In this document: piece by piece, positions 50,615 to 59,121 of the stretch | Layout: every line of letters starts with the position of its first letter | How positions within the stretch are numbered: the stretch's first letter is position 1 | Source of the DNA: Kribbella sp. VKM Ac-2568 | GTDB lineage: Bacteria; Actinomycetota; Actinomycetes; Propionibacteriales; Kribbellaceae | Direction: 5' to 3' | Assembly (NCBI RefSeq): GCF_004345365.1 | Contig: NZ_SLVF01000001.1 | Span: 310,001 to 374,000 of the forward strand | Length of the DNA: 64,000 nt | The notes under the pieces: generated by a model | Seen by the model: the letters and a program-made list of their open reading frames with translations, nothing else | What the model was told of the DNA's origin: nothing | Databases searched by the model: none | Position numbers and translations under genes: made by a program

Positions 50615-51169
50615 TCAGCTCTTGAAGTCGACGTTCTTGGTTTCGGTGACGCCGGCGGTGCGGCCGGGGGCGGTGTGGTACTGCCAGTAGAGGTTGGTGT
50701 GGGCGATGACCTTGTCGGGGGGCGGGGCGCCCCACTCGGACTGGTCCTCGGTGGTGTGGGCGTCGCCGACCAAGGTGACGTCGTAGCCGCGGACGAAGGC
50801 GCCGTGGATGGTGGAGCGGATGCACTCGTCGGTCTGGGCGCCGGTCACGATCAGGCGGCCGATGCCGGCCTCGGCCAGGACCTGCTCCAGGTCGGTGTCC
50901 TCGAAGGAGTCGGCGTACGTCTTGTGGACCAGCGCCTCGGACTCCTGGCGCGGCAGTTCGGGCACGTACTGCCAGTCGTCGCTGTCCTTGGGCAGGTTCT
51001 CGCTGTTGTGCGCGACCCAGACGATCGGGACGTCCTCCTCGCGTGCCTTCTCGACGAGGGTGCCGATGTTCGCGACGACTGCGTCTCGCTCGTGGGTGCC
51101 GGTCACGACGCCGTTCTGGACGTCGATGACCAGCAGGGCGGTGTTGGGTCGATCGGACAGCGTGGTCAT
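50615..51169 (-). CDS. Isochorismatase-family cysteine hydrolase
   Basis: 184 residues. The catalytic triad is visible: Asp in LLVIDVQNGVV, Lys in LVHKTYADSFEDT and Cys in TGAQTDECIRSTI, with the cis-peptide-forming region before it. This matches nicotinamidase/isochorismatase-like amidases. Substrate is unknown; these cytosolic enzymes often hydrolyse carbamoyl or nicotinamide-like amides. ATG 51169, preceded by GGAGATC. Convergent with the DUF664 gene, 18 bases apart. Confidence 0.92.
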   Translation of the reverse strand: MTTLSDRPNTALLVIDVQNGVVTGTHERDAVVANIGTLVEKAREEDVPIVWVAHNSENLPKDSDDWQYVPELPRQESEALVHKTYADSFEDTDLEQVLAEAGIGRLIVTGAQTDECIRSTIHGAFVRGYDVTLVGDAHTTEDQSEWGAPPPDKVIAHTNLYWQYHTAPGRTAGVTETKNVDFKS

Positions 51170-51308
51170 GACGATCTCCTAGCTGGTCGGACGCGGGATC
51201 TACCGCGGAGAACACGCTAGGACGATCCGCCGACATTTTCTGCGGCAGAGAGCCTCCGGGACCCACTTGCACACTGTTCAAGTCGGGGACTACCGTCTGA
51301 TCGCCGTC

Positions 51309-51473
51309 ATGCAGCTGCTGGTCGCCGCCGCGTTCATCAGCGTTCCGCCGGTGCGTCACCGCTACGGAGCCACCGCGATGGCCAAAGCGGAGGCCGAGCT
51401 CGAGCGGCAGGGCGCGCCGACCACCGTGCTGTCCGACAACGGCATGCGCTGCGACGCCGGCGGCAGCCCGTGA
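51309..51473 (+). CDS. Small hypothetical protein, possibly truncated
   Basis: 54 residues from ATG 51309 (a TTG at 51267 would give 68). It has a hydrophobic N-terminus (MQLLVAAAFISVPPV) then HRYGATAMAKAEAELERQG and a tail ending DNGMRCDAGGSP. The helix plus AEAELERQG pattern looks like the C-terminal part of small actinobacterial membrane proteins, so this may be a remnant. No Shine-Dalgarno. No neighbour suggests a role. Confidence 0.4.
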   Translation: MQLLVAAAFISVPPVRHRYGATAMAKAEAELERQGAPTTVLSDNGMRCDAGGSP

Positions 51474-51604
51474 GCAGCCCGCTGATCGAGCCACCCAGCC
51501 CGCGATGCCGAAGTACAGCGAAGTCGAAACACAAATATGCCTGCGGCTCTCGCTCCCAGACCCGGACAGGGCCATTGGAGCGAGAGTCGCAGGCGGTTGA
51601 GGGC

Positions 51605-52045
51605 TCAGTGCCAGTTGCTGATCTGGACGTCGCGGGGAGACGGGGCGCCCTTGCCGGTCTCGACGAGAGACTTCAGGCTCATCAGGTAGATCGCCCATTT
51701 GGTGCTGCAGTGGTACATGAACTCCACCGGCTCCTTCCAGCCCAGGTGCTGGAACAGGATGATGGTGTAGTCGCCCTCCTGCTTCAGCTCCCAGACGACG
51801 TTCGTGCCGATCCATTCCTCGGGCCCGTCGACGACCTCCCACAGCACGCGCCGGTCGGGCTCCAGCTCGAGCACCTTCATGTCGAAGCCGCCCGGCAGGA
51901 AGCGGAACTTTATGACGTCCCCGATCCCGCTCTCGCCCTGCGTGTCGTCCGTCCACCAGGCGGCCAGGCCGTCGCGGGTGGTGAGAGCCTGGTAGACCTC
52001 GTTCGGGGACGCGGTGATTCCGACTCTGTGGAGAATGTCCACCAT
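51605..52045 (-). CDS. SRPBCC domain protein
   Basis: 146 residues from ATG 52045 (AGAGGAA upstream). A START/Bet v1-like fold: HRVGITASPNEVYQALTTRD, LAAWWTDDTQG and the C-terminal helix YHCSTKWAIYLMSLKSLVE. Proteins of this type bind hydrophobic ligands; members next to ArsR genes are common but uncharacterised. It is the third gene of a minus-strand set: SRPBCC, ArsR, SRPBCC. It starts 62 bases after the ArsR stop. Confidence 0.85.
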   Translation of the reverse strand: MVDILHRVGITASPNEVYQALTTRDGLAAWWTDDTQGESGIGDVIKFRFLPGGFDMKVLELEPDRRVLWEVVDGPEEWIGTNVVWELKQEGDYTIILFQHLGWKEPVEFMYHCSTKWAIYLMSLKSLVETGKGAPSPRDVQISNWH

Positions 52046-52107
52046 GATCGATTCCTCTTTCCAGTCTTGGGTTTGAAGGACTAGCCGGTCGGCGGGTGGG
52101 CCGCCGG

Positions 52108-52446
52108 TCACTGCTCTTTCCTGCGCTGGATCGCCTCGGCGATGCGCTTGATCCGCCGCAACCTGGCGTCCCAGGTCGCGCCGACTGTGGACAGTTGTGC
52201 CGCTGCGCGGGCGAGTTGGTCGTCGTCCACCAGGTACCGCCTCTCCCGTCCGGCCGGTGTGCCCTGGACCAGCCCGACGCGGTCGAGTACTGCGAGATGT
52301 TTGGCGACGGCCTGCCGGGTGACGGGGAGTCGCTCGCTGAGGGAGGTCGCGGTACCGCCGCCGTCCGCCAGCAGCAGGTCGAGCATCCGCCGCCGGGTCG
52401 GGTCCCCGATCGCCGACCAGAGATCGTCGTCGACCGTGACAGTCAT
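52108..52446 (-). CDS. ArsR family transcriptional regulator
   Basis: 112 residues from ATG 52446. Winged helix with SAIGDPTRRRMLDLLL, SLSERLPVTRQAVAKHLAVL and the wing RERRYLVDDD. No Cys or metal-site motif, so it is probably a non-metal ArsR of the kind that pairs with SRPBCC proteins. Its start overlaps the stop of the first SRPBCC gene by four bases (ATGA). The likely operators are two GCAAC-N5-GTTGC repeats before that gene. Confidence 0.92.
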   Translation of the reverse strand: MTVTVDDDLWSAIGDPTRRRMLDLLLADGGGTATSLSERLPVTRQAVAKHLAVLDRVGLVQGTPAGRERRYLVDDDQLARAAAQLSTVGATWDARLRRIKRIAEAIQRRKEQ

Positions 52447-52913
52447 GACTTCGAGACCAGCCGTTCGGTGTACTTGACGAGCCGGGGGAGGAAGTAGTCC
52501 CACCCGGTGCTGTGATCCTGGTACTGCTCCTCGAGCACGGTGACCTCCCAGCCCTGCTCCCGGAAGCCGGTCTCGGTGAGCCGCAGGACGGTACCGGCGC
52601 CCGACGGCTCGAGCCGGAATGTCACCAGCAGGGAGTTCGACGGGGTCGGGGCGTCGCCCTTGGGGTGCGTCCACCGGAAAGAGAACAGCCGCGGCGGCTC
52701 CGCCTCAACGACGGTGACCTGGACGACGTTCGCCTCGGGGGAGGTCCGGTCGCCGAAGACGATCTCGCCGGTGCCGCCTGGCGACGGATCCAGGTCCGCC
52801 TCGTCCGGCCACCACTCCTTCAGATGCTCCGGACTGCTGATCACCTCGAACACCACCTCGGGTGACGCATCGATCCTGATCTCGCGCTCGAGGCTTCCGT
52901 ACTCCATGGTCAT
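52443..52913 (-). CDS. SRPBCC domain protein (AHSA1-like)
   Basis: 156 residues. Start chosen at ATG 52913 (GGAAAGTGGG upstream); ATG 52907 is two codons further in. It has the AHSA1/Bet v1 fold: LEREIRIDASPEVVFEVISS, EWWPDEADLDPSPGG, FSFRWTHPKG and the C-terminal WDYFLPRLVKYTERLV helix. It is the first gene of the ArsR operon, directly behind two inverted repeats. Its role may be to bind or modify the small molecule sensed by the operon. Confidence 0.88.
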   Translation of the reverse strand: MTMEYGSLEREIRIDASPEVVFEVISSPEHLKEWWPDEADLDPSPGGTGEIVFGDRTSPEANVVQVTVVEAEPPRLFSFRWTHPKGDAPTPSNSLLVTFRLEPSGAGTVLRLTETGFREQGWEVTVLEEQYQDHSTGWDYFLPRLVKYTERLVSKS

Positions 52914-52923
52914 CCCACTTTCC

Positions 52924-52984
52924 GCAACGTTTGGTTGCACGTCACGGTAGTACAGCGCACGCCAGATGCGCAACCTTTGGTTGC
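52924..52984. promoter_or_regulatory. Two GCAAC-N5-GTTGC inverted repeats, ArsR operators
   Basis: GCAACGTTTGGTTGC (52924-52938) and GCAACCTTTGGTTGC (52970-52984) differ at one base; both continue with AC. Their starts are 46 bases apart, and they lie 11 and 57 bases upstream of the SRPBCC start. Near-identical palindromes in a promoter next to an ArsR gene are strong operator candidates. Confidence 0.75.
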
Positions 52985-53000
52985 ACATTCGTCGCCGGTA

Positions 53001-54080
53001 CTACGTGGGGTACGTCTGCGTCTCGGTGGCCTTGAGGGTGGCGTGGAGGCGTTGCCCGGGCGTCAGGTGGAGGTCGGCCACGGCGGCGGTGGTGATGTCG
53101 GCGAGCAGGACGGCCGGGGCTGCCCGGTCCTGGGTGGCGCTGGGGTCCGGGGTGAGGCGGACCCGGACTGTGTGGGCATGTTGTTCGATGCCGGAGACAA
53201 CCATCGGCCAGGTGTTCCGCGGCGTACCGGTCGGGCGCTCGGGGTAGAGGCTGACGGCCGCCGGCGGGAAGGCCACGTAGACCGGGCCCGAAGACGGCGT
53301 CGCGATCGTCAGGGAACCACCCCCGTCGAGGACGACCGTGGTGCCCTCGGCAACGCCGCGGTACAGGTTGAGGCCGACCAGTTGTGCCACGTACTCCGTC
53401 CGCGGGCGGCGGGCGATCTCCGTCGGCCCACCCTCCTGGACGACCCGGCCGTTCTCCACGATCACCAGACGATCCGCGAGCACCATCGCGTCCAGCGGAT
53501 CATGCGTCACCAGGAGAGTTCGGCCGTCGTAGCGGGACAGGTGTTGCCCGAGTTCCGCCCGCACATGCAGCTTCGTACTGGCGTCCAGAGCGGCCAGCGG
53601 TTCGTCCAGCAACAGCAGCGAAGGCTGCGTCGCCAGGGCACGAACCAGAGCGACTCGCTGCGCCTGACCTCCGGACAGTGCCCGTGGACGGCTGCGAGCC
53701 TGGTCGGTCAGTCCGACGGTGTCGAGCCATTGGGCCGCCTCGGCTCGGGCCACCCGCTTCTCCATGCCGCGCGCACGCAGCCCGAAGGCCACGTTCTCCA
53801 CCGCGCTCAGGTGGTTGAACAGCAGGTAGTCCTGGAACACCACCCCGATCGGCCGACGGTCGGCGGAACGGAACACCCGGGGCGGTTCGTCCCAGACCTC
53901 GTCATCGAGCCGGATCTGCCCGGCGGTGACCGGCAGCAGCCCGGCGATCGCGCGGAGCGCCGTGGTCTTGCCCGCGCCGTTCGGCCCGAGCAGCGCGACC
54001 ACCTCGCCCGGTTCGACGGTCAACTCCAGGTCGAGCTCGAAGGAGCCCCGGGTCACCTTCAGGTCGGCGTACAGGGTCAT
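53001..54080 (-). CDS. modC: Molybdate ABC transporter ATP-binding protein
   Basis: 359 residues. ATPase motifs: Walker A LLGPNGAGKTT, Q-loop VFQDYLLF, signature LSGGQAQRVALVRAL, Walker B LLLLDEPLAALD and switch THDPLDAMVLADR. The C-terminal 120 residues form a TOBE/molybdate-binding regulatory domain (VYVAFPPAAVSLYPERP, GIEQHAHTVRVRL), as in ModC and CysA-like proteins. ATG 54080 overlaps the modB stop by four bases. It powers molybdate uptake, feeding the molybdopterin enzyme at 37.7 kb and others. Confidence 0.93.
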   Translation of the reverse strand: MTLYADLKVTRGSFELDLELTVEPGEVVALLGPNGAGKTTALRAIAGLLPVTAGQIRLDDEVWDEPPRVFRSADRRPIGVVFQDYLLFNHLSAVENVAFGLRARGMEKRVARAEAAQWLDTVGLTDQARSRPRALSGGQAQRVALVRALATQPSLLLLDEPLAALDASTKLHVRAELGQHLSRYDGRTLLVTHDPLDAMVLADRLVIVENGRVVQEGGPTEIARRPRTEYVAQLVGLNLYRGVAEGTTVVLDGGGSLTIATPSSGPVYVAFPPAAVSLYPERPTGTPRNTWPMVVSGIEQHAHTVRVRLTPDPSATQDRAAPAVLLADITTAAVADLHLTPGQRLHATLKATETQTYPT

Positions 54081-54889
54081 CGCAGACCACTGATCCAGCG
54101 TTCCCGCAGGCAGGCGAGAACCACGACGGACACCGCCAGCAGGACCACGCTCAGGACGACGGCGACATCGGGGTCCGTCTCCAGCGCCAGATAGACCGCC
54201 AGAGGCATCGTCGTGGTCCGGCCCGGCAGGTTGCCCGCGAAGGTGATGGTCGCGCCGAACTCCCCGAGGGCACGGGCCCAGCACAGTACTGCGCCCGCCA
54301 CGATGCCCGGCGCGATCGACGGCAGGGTGACCCGGCGGAAGGTGAGCCAGCGTCCGGCGCCGAGAGTCGCGGCCGCCTCCTCGTACCGCGGGTCCGCGGC
54401 GCGCAGGGCCCCTTCCACCGAGATCACCAGGAACGGCATCGCCACGAACGCCTCCGCGACGATCACCCCGGCCGTCGTGAACGGCAGGGAGATCCCGAAC
54501 CACGTGTCGAGGTGCTGCCCGATCAGCCCACGCCGGCCGAGCACCAGCAGAAGAGCGACCCCGCCGACCACTGGCGGGAGCACCAGGGGAACCGTCACCA
54601 GCGCCCGGATCAGGCCGCGACCAGGGACCTCGGCACGGGCGAGCAACCACGCGAGCGGTACGCCGAGGAGCAGGCAAATCACCGTGGCGGAGCTCGCGCA
54701 GACCAAGGACAACCGGAGGGCCTGGCCGACCTCCTCGCTGAACAGCCGCGACGGGAGGGTTGACCAGGGAGCCTGGGCGAGCAGGCCGATCAGGGGGACG
54801 AGCAGGAAGGCGAGCCCCAGCAACGCGGGCAGCAGCAGGACCAGCGGCAACCGCCCACCGATCCGCCGCTGCCTCCGTCTGTCACTCAT
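54077..54889 (-). CDS. modB: Molybdate ABC transporter permease
   Basis: 270 residues from ATG 54889 (AAGGGCGGGCG upstream; an earlier start at 54907 is possible). Six helices; the cytoplasmic EAA loop reads YEEAAATLGAGRWLTFRRVT, which contacts ModC. VTVPLVLPPVVGGVALLL and FGATITFAGNLPGRT are typical of the ModB/CysT type. It forms the membrane channel with ModC. The 88-base gap to modA contains tandem repeats. Confidence 0.93.
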   Translation of the reverse strand: MSDRRRQRRIGGRLPLVLLLPALLGLAFLLVPLIGLLAQAPWSTLPSRLFSEEVGQALRLSLVCASSATVICLLLGVPLAWLLARAEVPGRGLIRALVTVPLVLPPVVGGVALLLVLGRRGLIGQHLDTWFGISLPFTTAGVIVAEAFVAMPFLVISVEGALRAADPRYEEAAATLGAGRWLTFRRVTLPSIAPGIVAGAVLCWARALGEFGATITFAGNLPGRTTTMPLAVYLALETDPDVAVVLSVVLLAVSVVVLACLRERWISGLR

Positions 54890-54939
54890 CGCCCGCCCTT
54901 CACGCACGCCAAGCTCTCACGAATCCGACGCACGCCGGC

Positions 54940-54984
54940 GCGAGGCTCACGGGCGCGAGGCTCACAGGGGCGACGCTCACGGGG
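54940..54984. repeat. Three 15-nt tandem repeats at the modA stop codon
   Basis: GCGAGGCTCACGGGC (54940-54954), GCGAGGCTCACAGGG (54955-54969) and GCGACGCTCACGGGG (54970-54984). On the minus strand each unit carries a TGA in the same frame, so the modA stop has been copied twice downstream of itself. Confidence 0.88.
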
Positions 54985-55762
54985 CGGCGAAGCCGGCTTC
55001 GGTGAGGACGGTCTTGCCACGGTCGGAGAGCACGAAGTCGACGAACGCCTTGCCGCCGTCCGGGTTCTTCGCGTTGGTCAGCGTCGCGATGGGGTAGTCG
55101 TTGATCGCCGAGTCCGCTTCGGGGAACTCGATCCCGTCGACCTTGTCCTTCGCCGACACCACGTCCGTCTTGTAGACCAGCGCGGCGTCGACCTCGCCCA
55201 GCCCGACCTTGGTCAGCGCGGCCTTCACGTCCTGCTCCAGGCTGTCCGGTTGCGGGGTGATCTTCGCCATCTCGAACACCTTCTTCGCGGCCGCGCCGCA
55301 CGGCACCTGCTCGGCGCAGAGGGCGATCTTGCGGTCCTTGTCCGCGAAGTCGGTGAGCCCGGTGATCTTGGCCGGGTTGCCCTTCGGTACGGCGATCTCC
55401 AGCTTGTTCTTCACGAAGACGACCGGGGTGCCCTTGTCGGTCACCTGGTCCATGTTCTTCGGGGCCGCGGAGGCGAAGACGTCCACCGGCGCGCCCTGGT
55501 TGATCTGCTGGGCCAGCGCCGAGCTGCCGGCGAAGTTGAGGACCACCTTGACGCCCGGGTGCGCGGCCTCGAAGTCCTTGCCGAGTTGGGTGAACGTACC
55601 GGTCAGCGACGCCGCCGCGAACACGGTCACCGTGCCGGAGATCGCCGAGGCGGACGAGGACGAGGGCGACGAGGGCGACGCGGCCGGGGTGTCCGATCCG
55701 CAGCTCACGAGGGTGGGCGCGGCGACGGCGGCCAAGGCGATGAGGACGGTACGGCGGAACAT
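54977..55762 (-). CDS. modA: Molybdate ABC transporter substrate-binding lipoprotein
   Basis: 261 residues. A lipoprotein signal ends in PTLVSCGS (Cys about residue 20), followed by a Ser/Pro/Ala linker. The binding domain is of the ModA type: VFAAASLTGTFTQLGKDFEA, LNFAGSSALAQQINQGAPVD, ALCAEQVPCGAAA and DAALVYKTDVVSA. It captures molybdate or tungstate outside the membrane. ATG 55762 overlaps the stop of the HTH-TOBE gene by one base, so all four genes are one operon. Confidence 0.94.
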   Translation of the reverse strand: MFRRTVLIALAAVAAPTLVSCGSDTPAASPSSPSSSSASAISGTVTVFAAASLTGTFTQLGKDFEAAHPGVKVVLNFAGSSALAQQINQGAPVDVFASAAPKNMDQVTDKGTPVVFVKNKLEIAVPKGNPAKITGLTDFADKDRKIALCAEQVPCGAAAKKVFEMAKITPQPDSLEQDVKAALTKVGLGEVDAALVYKTDVVSAKDKVDGIEFPEADSAINDYPIATLTNAKNPDGGKAFVDFVLSDRGKTVLTEAGFAAP

Positions 55763-56157
55763 CAGGCCTCCGGGATTTCGACGACCACGTGGGTGGACTT
55801 GATCGAGGCGACGGCGATCACGCCGGGCTCCAGGCCGAGCTCGTCGGCGGCCTCGCGGCTCATCAACGAGACCACCCGGAACGGACCGGCCTGCATCTCT
55901 ACCTGGGCCATCACCCCGTCCTTGAGGACGCGGGTGACGATGCCGCGCATGCGGTTCCGCGCCGAGGCGGCCGTGGTAGCGCCCGACTCGGGTGTTTCCG
56001 CCAGTTGCTGGGCGAACGCGGCCAGCTCACGTCCCTCGACGGCCATCCGCCCGCTGTCCTGGATCGCGGGCAACCGCCCCTGGTCGACCCAGCGCCGGAC
56101 GGTGTCGTCGCTGACTCCCAGCAACGCGGCCGCCTCACTGATCCGCAAATTCGGCAT
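55762..56157 (-). CDS. HTH-TOBE molybdate-responsive regulator
   Basis: 131 residues. An excisionase/MerR-like helix-turn-helix (LRISEAAALLGVSDDTVRRW, then VDQGRLPAIQDSG) is joined to a C-terminal TOBE/Mop molybdate-binding domain (NRMRGIVTRVLKDGVMAQVE, SREAADELGLEPG, IKSTHVVVE). As first gene of the modABC operon it is probably its molybdate-sensing regulator, a compact alternative to ModE. Whether it represses or activates cannot be told. ATG 56157 has no strong Shine-Dalgarno. Confidence 0.9.
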   Translation of the reverse strand: MPNLRISEAAALLGVSDDTVRRWVDQGRLPAIQDSGRMAVEGRELAAFAQQLAETPESGATTAASARNRMRGIVTRVLKDGVMAQVEMQAGPFRVVSLMSREAADELGLEPGVIAVASIKSTHVVVEIPEA

Positions 56158-56268
56158 GTTGTGCAGTCTAGTGCCGCAAACGCGGATCCCGAAGAGCTTT
56201 CTCGCCTACAGGCTGCCAACGTGAGCGTCGCTACGCCGCTGGAAGTACCCGCGGCATAGGTTTGGTCC

Positions 56269-58248
56269 ATGAGCGCGGGGTTGCGGGAGTACCTGGACGG
56301 GCCGCACAAGGCGGTGCGAGACGTAGTACGGGACGGGCTGGCGGCGAACGCCGGGCTGCTGAACGCGGGGCTGGACCTGTCGCGGGACGAGTACCGCGAT
56401 CAGGTGCTCGCCGTGATGCAGCAGGTCACCGCCGAGGGACACACCGGCCGGGGCTTCCCGAAGGAGTTCGGCGGGCAGGGTGACCTGGGCGGCTTCATCG
56501 CCGGGTTCGAGACGCTGGCCTTCGGGGATCTGTCACTGATGGTGAAGGCAGGGGTGCAGTTCGGCCTGTTCGCCGGGGCGATCCTGCACCTCGGGACCAG
56601 CCGCCACCACGAGCAGTACCTGACCGATGCGATCGATGGCCGCCTGCTCGGCTGCTTCGCGATGACCGAGACCGGGCATGGTTCGAACGTCCAGGCGCTC
56701 GGCACCACCGCGACGTACGATCCGGCGACCGAGGAGTTCGTCGTCCACACGCCGAACCCGGCCGCGCGCAAGGATTACATCGGCAACGCGGCCAGGCATG
56801 GCCGGATGGCGGCGGTCTTCGCCCAGTTGGTCGTAGGCGGCGAGACGCACGGCGTCCACTGCCTGCTCGTGCCGATCCGTACGCCGGACGGCGAATCGAT
56901 GCCGGGCGTGACCTTGAGCGACTGCGGCCCGAAGCTCGGCCTCAACGGCGTCGACAACGGCCGCATCGTCTTCGACCACGTCCGTGTACCACGGACCGCG
57001 CTGCTGGACCGCTACGCGCAGGTGGATGCCGAGGGCACCTACTCGAGCGAGATCGAGAACCCGGACCGGCGCTTCTTCACCATGCTCGGCACCCTCGTCC
57101 AGGGCCGGGTCTCCGTCGGCGGCGCCGCGATCAACGCGAGCAAGGTCGCTCTCACCATCGCCATCCGGTACGCCGATCGGCGGCGGCAGTTCGGCGCGCC
57201 CGGGAGCGCCGAGGAGGCGCTGCTGCTGGACTACCGGATGCATCAGCGCAGGTTGCTCCCGCTGCTGGCGAGGACGTACGCGCTGCACTTCGCCCAGGCC
57301 GAGCTGGTCGACGAGTTCGTCCGGATCTTCGGCAGCAACGGCGCGGATAACACCGAGAGCAAGGGCCACACCGATGGCGAGGGCGGGCTCGGAGATCGTG
57401 ACGAGCACGACCAGCGGGCTCTCGAGGCGCAGGCGGCCGGTACGAAGGCGCTCGGCACCTGGCACGCCACCGAGACCATCCAGATGTGCCGCGAGGCCTG
57501 CGGTGGCGCGGGCTATCTCGCGGAGAACCGGCTGGCCGCGCTGAAGGCGGACACCGACGTGTTCACCACCTTCGAGGGTGACAACACGGTGCTGCTGCAA
57601 CTGGTCGCGAAAGGGCTGCTGACCAACTACCGGGAGTCGTTCGGGAAGCTCGATCCGCTTGGGATGGCTCGGTTCATCGCCGCGCAGGCGGTGGAGATCG
57701 CTGTCGAGAAGGCCGCGCTGCGGACAGTCGTCGAGCGGCTGCGCGACGCAGTACCGAACCGGAACGACACTGCCGACCCTGATGCCGGGCTTCGGGACGA
57801 TGCGTACCACTGCGGCATGGTCCGGTTCCGGGAGGACCACATGCTGGCCGGGGTGGCCCGGCGACTCAAGAAGGGCATCGACGCCGGCGACGACACGTTC
57901 GAGGTGTTCAACCGGTGCCAGGATCACGTGATCGCGGCCGGCCGGGCGCACGTGGAGCGCGTCGTACTGGAGGCGTTCCTGGCCGCGGTACAGGCTGCGC
58001 CTGAGGGGCCGGTGCGGGATCGGCTGAAGGAGTTGTACGACCTGCACGCGCTCGCCACCATCGAGGCGGAGCGGGCCTGGTACATCGAACACGGCCGCTT
58101 GTCGGGTCAACGATGCAAGGCGATCACGGCGCTGGTGAACGAGCTCTGCGCCTCCGTCCGGCCGCACGCGGACGAGCTCGTGGAGGCGTTCGGAGTACCG
58201 GGCGCGGCGGTCGATGTGCCGATGGTTGTACCGTCGCAGCATGAGTGA
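56269..58248 (+). CDS. Acyl-CoA oxidase/dehydrogenase family protein
   Basis: 659 residues, the length of peroxisomal-type acyl-CoA oxidases rather than simple dehydrogenases (about 380). FAD and substrate landmarks are GCFAMTETGHGSNVQ, CLLVPIRTPDG, LGTLVQGRVSVGGAAIN and CREACGGAGYLAENRL, with the catalytic Glu in FTTFEGDNTVLLQL. A hydrophilic insertion (about residues 359-385, GADNTESKGHTDGEG) separates two helices. It oxidises fatty acyl-CoA to the enoyl form in beta-oxidation. ATG 56269 is near the divergent mod operon, and the stop overlaps the next gene by eight bases. Confidence 0.92.
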   Translation: MSAGLREYLDGPHKAVRDVVRDGLAANAGLLNAGLDLSRDEYRDQVLAVMQQVTAEGHTGRGFPKEFGGQGDLGGFIAGFETLAFGDLSLMVKAGVQFGLFAGAILHLGTSRHHEQYLTDAIDGRLLGCFAMTETGHGSNVQALGTTATYDPATEEFVVHTPNPAARKDYIGNAARHGRMAAVFAQLVVGGETHGVHCLLVPIRTPDGESMPGVTLSDCGPKLGLNGVDNGRIVFDHVRVPRTALLDRYAQVDAEGTYSSEIENPDRRFFTMLGTLVQGRVSVGGAAINASKVALTIAIRYADRRRQFGAPGSAEEALLLDYRMHQRRLLPLLARTYALHFAQAELVDEFVRIFGSNGADNTESKGHTDGEGGLGDRDEHDQRALEAQAAGTKALGTWHATETIQMCREACGGAGYLAENRLAALKADTDVFTTFEGDNTVLLQLVAKGLLTNYRESFGKLDPLGMARFIAAQAVEIAVEKAALRTVVERLRDAVPNRNDTADPDAGLRDDAYHCGMVRFREDHMLAGVARRLKKGIDAGDDTFEVFNRCQDHVIAAGRAHVERVVLEAFLAAVQAAPEGPVRDRLKELYDLHALATIEAERAWYIEHGRLSGQRCKAITALVNELCASVRPHADELVEAFGVPGAAVDVPMVVPSQHE

Positions 58249-58858
58249 GCCGATTGAGCCCGCGTCGGCCGCCGAGGCCGCCCGCGAACTGGCGAAGATG
58301 CTGCTGGAACAAGCCGACGCTCTGGACCTGCACGATCTGCGGGCCACCACGGCGATCGAGAACGTCCGGGTCCAGGCCCGGGTGCTCGCCGACGCCGTGC
58401 ACGAGCGCGGCTGGGGCGACATCTTCCTCGGCATCGACTCCTACGACCCGGACGAGCTCGACGACCTGCCGCTGGGCCCCGACGACTTCGACGATCCGGC
58501 CGACTATCGCGAGATGGTCGAGCGCGGTGAGCTCGACGACCTGGAGGAGCCGCTGGTACCGGAGAACGGCATCCGCCTCAGCTACCAGGCGCGGTACGAC
58601 TTCGTGGTGACCGACCCGGAGGCCTTCATCGCCTACGTCCGCGGCCGCTCCGACGAAGCCCAGAACGACGACGTGATCGACGACATCGAGGACGCCCGCT
58701 CGGCCTTCGAGCTCCTCGGCTACCTCGACGGCATCGGCTCGAAGGACTACGACGGCCTAGGCCTCAGCCCGGCCGGCGGCGAGGAATCCCACAAGGTAGT
58801 CGACTTCTCCCTCTGGGACATGGACCCGACCCGCCGAGACGACACCTACCCGTACTAA
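58241..58858 (+). CDS. Acidic protein of unknown function
   Basis: 205 residues from ATG 58241, overlapping the acyl-CoA oxidase stop by eight bases, so they are co-translated. The N-terminal 50 residues look helical (AAEAARELAKMLLEQADAL). The middle is very acidic (SYDPDELDDLPLGPDDFDD), then FVVTDPEAFIAYVRGRS, DVIDDIEDARSAFELLGYLD and a C-terminal KVVDFSLWDMDP. No signal peptide or known motif. I do not recognise the family. Coupling suggests a link to fatty acid metabolism or a stable partner of the oxidase. Confidence 0.75.
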   Translation: MSEPIEPASAAEAARELAKMLLEQADALDLHDLRATTAIENVRVQARVLADAVHERGWGDIFLGIDSYDPDELDDLPLGPDDFDDPADYREMVERGELDDLEEPLVPENGIRLSYQARYDFVVTDPEAFIAYVRGRSDEAQNDDVIDDIEDARSAFELLGYLDGIGSKDYDGLGLSPAGGEESHKVVDFSLWDMDPTRRDDTYPY

Positions 58859-59010
58859 CCCCCACGCGGCTCCTCCCACCCCGGTGGAGCGGCTCTTGCG
58901 TCGCCGCATGCTTGAAGGCGCGGTGGTGACCGTTCTGCGGTTCGGTTGCTGCCAGCACCCTTCGGCGTATCTGCAGAGTGCTCGCGTTTGTAGCACTTGA
59001 GCCCGGGTGG

Positions 59011-59121
59011 CCGGGCGGACGGAACGACAGGGAGTACTGCGTACTAGCTACGCCTCAACCGCCTCGGTAGGTGTGGCGGTCGCCGTCGCGAGCGACCTCT
59101 TCCTGTCGTCCGGTACAGCCG
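59011..59121 (+). repeat. Diverged intergenic repeat, copy B
   Basis: In the same orientation as the reverse complement of 49830-49947. Over the aligned 70 bases (59052-59121 against 49830-49899) I count 58 identities, with further similarity upstream including GGGCGGACGG and GACAGGRAGTAC. No obvious hairpin or coding potential explains the conservation. Confidence 0.65.
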
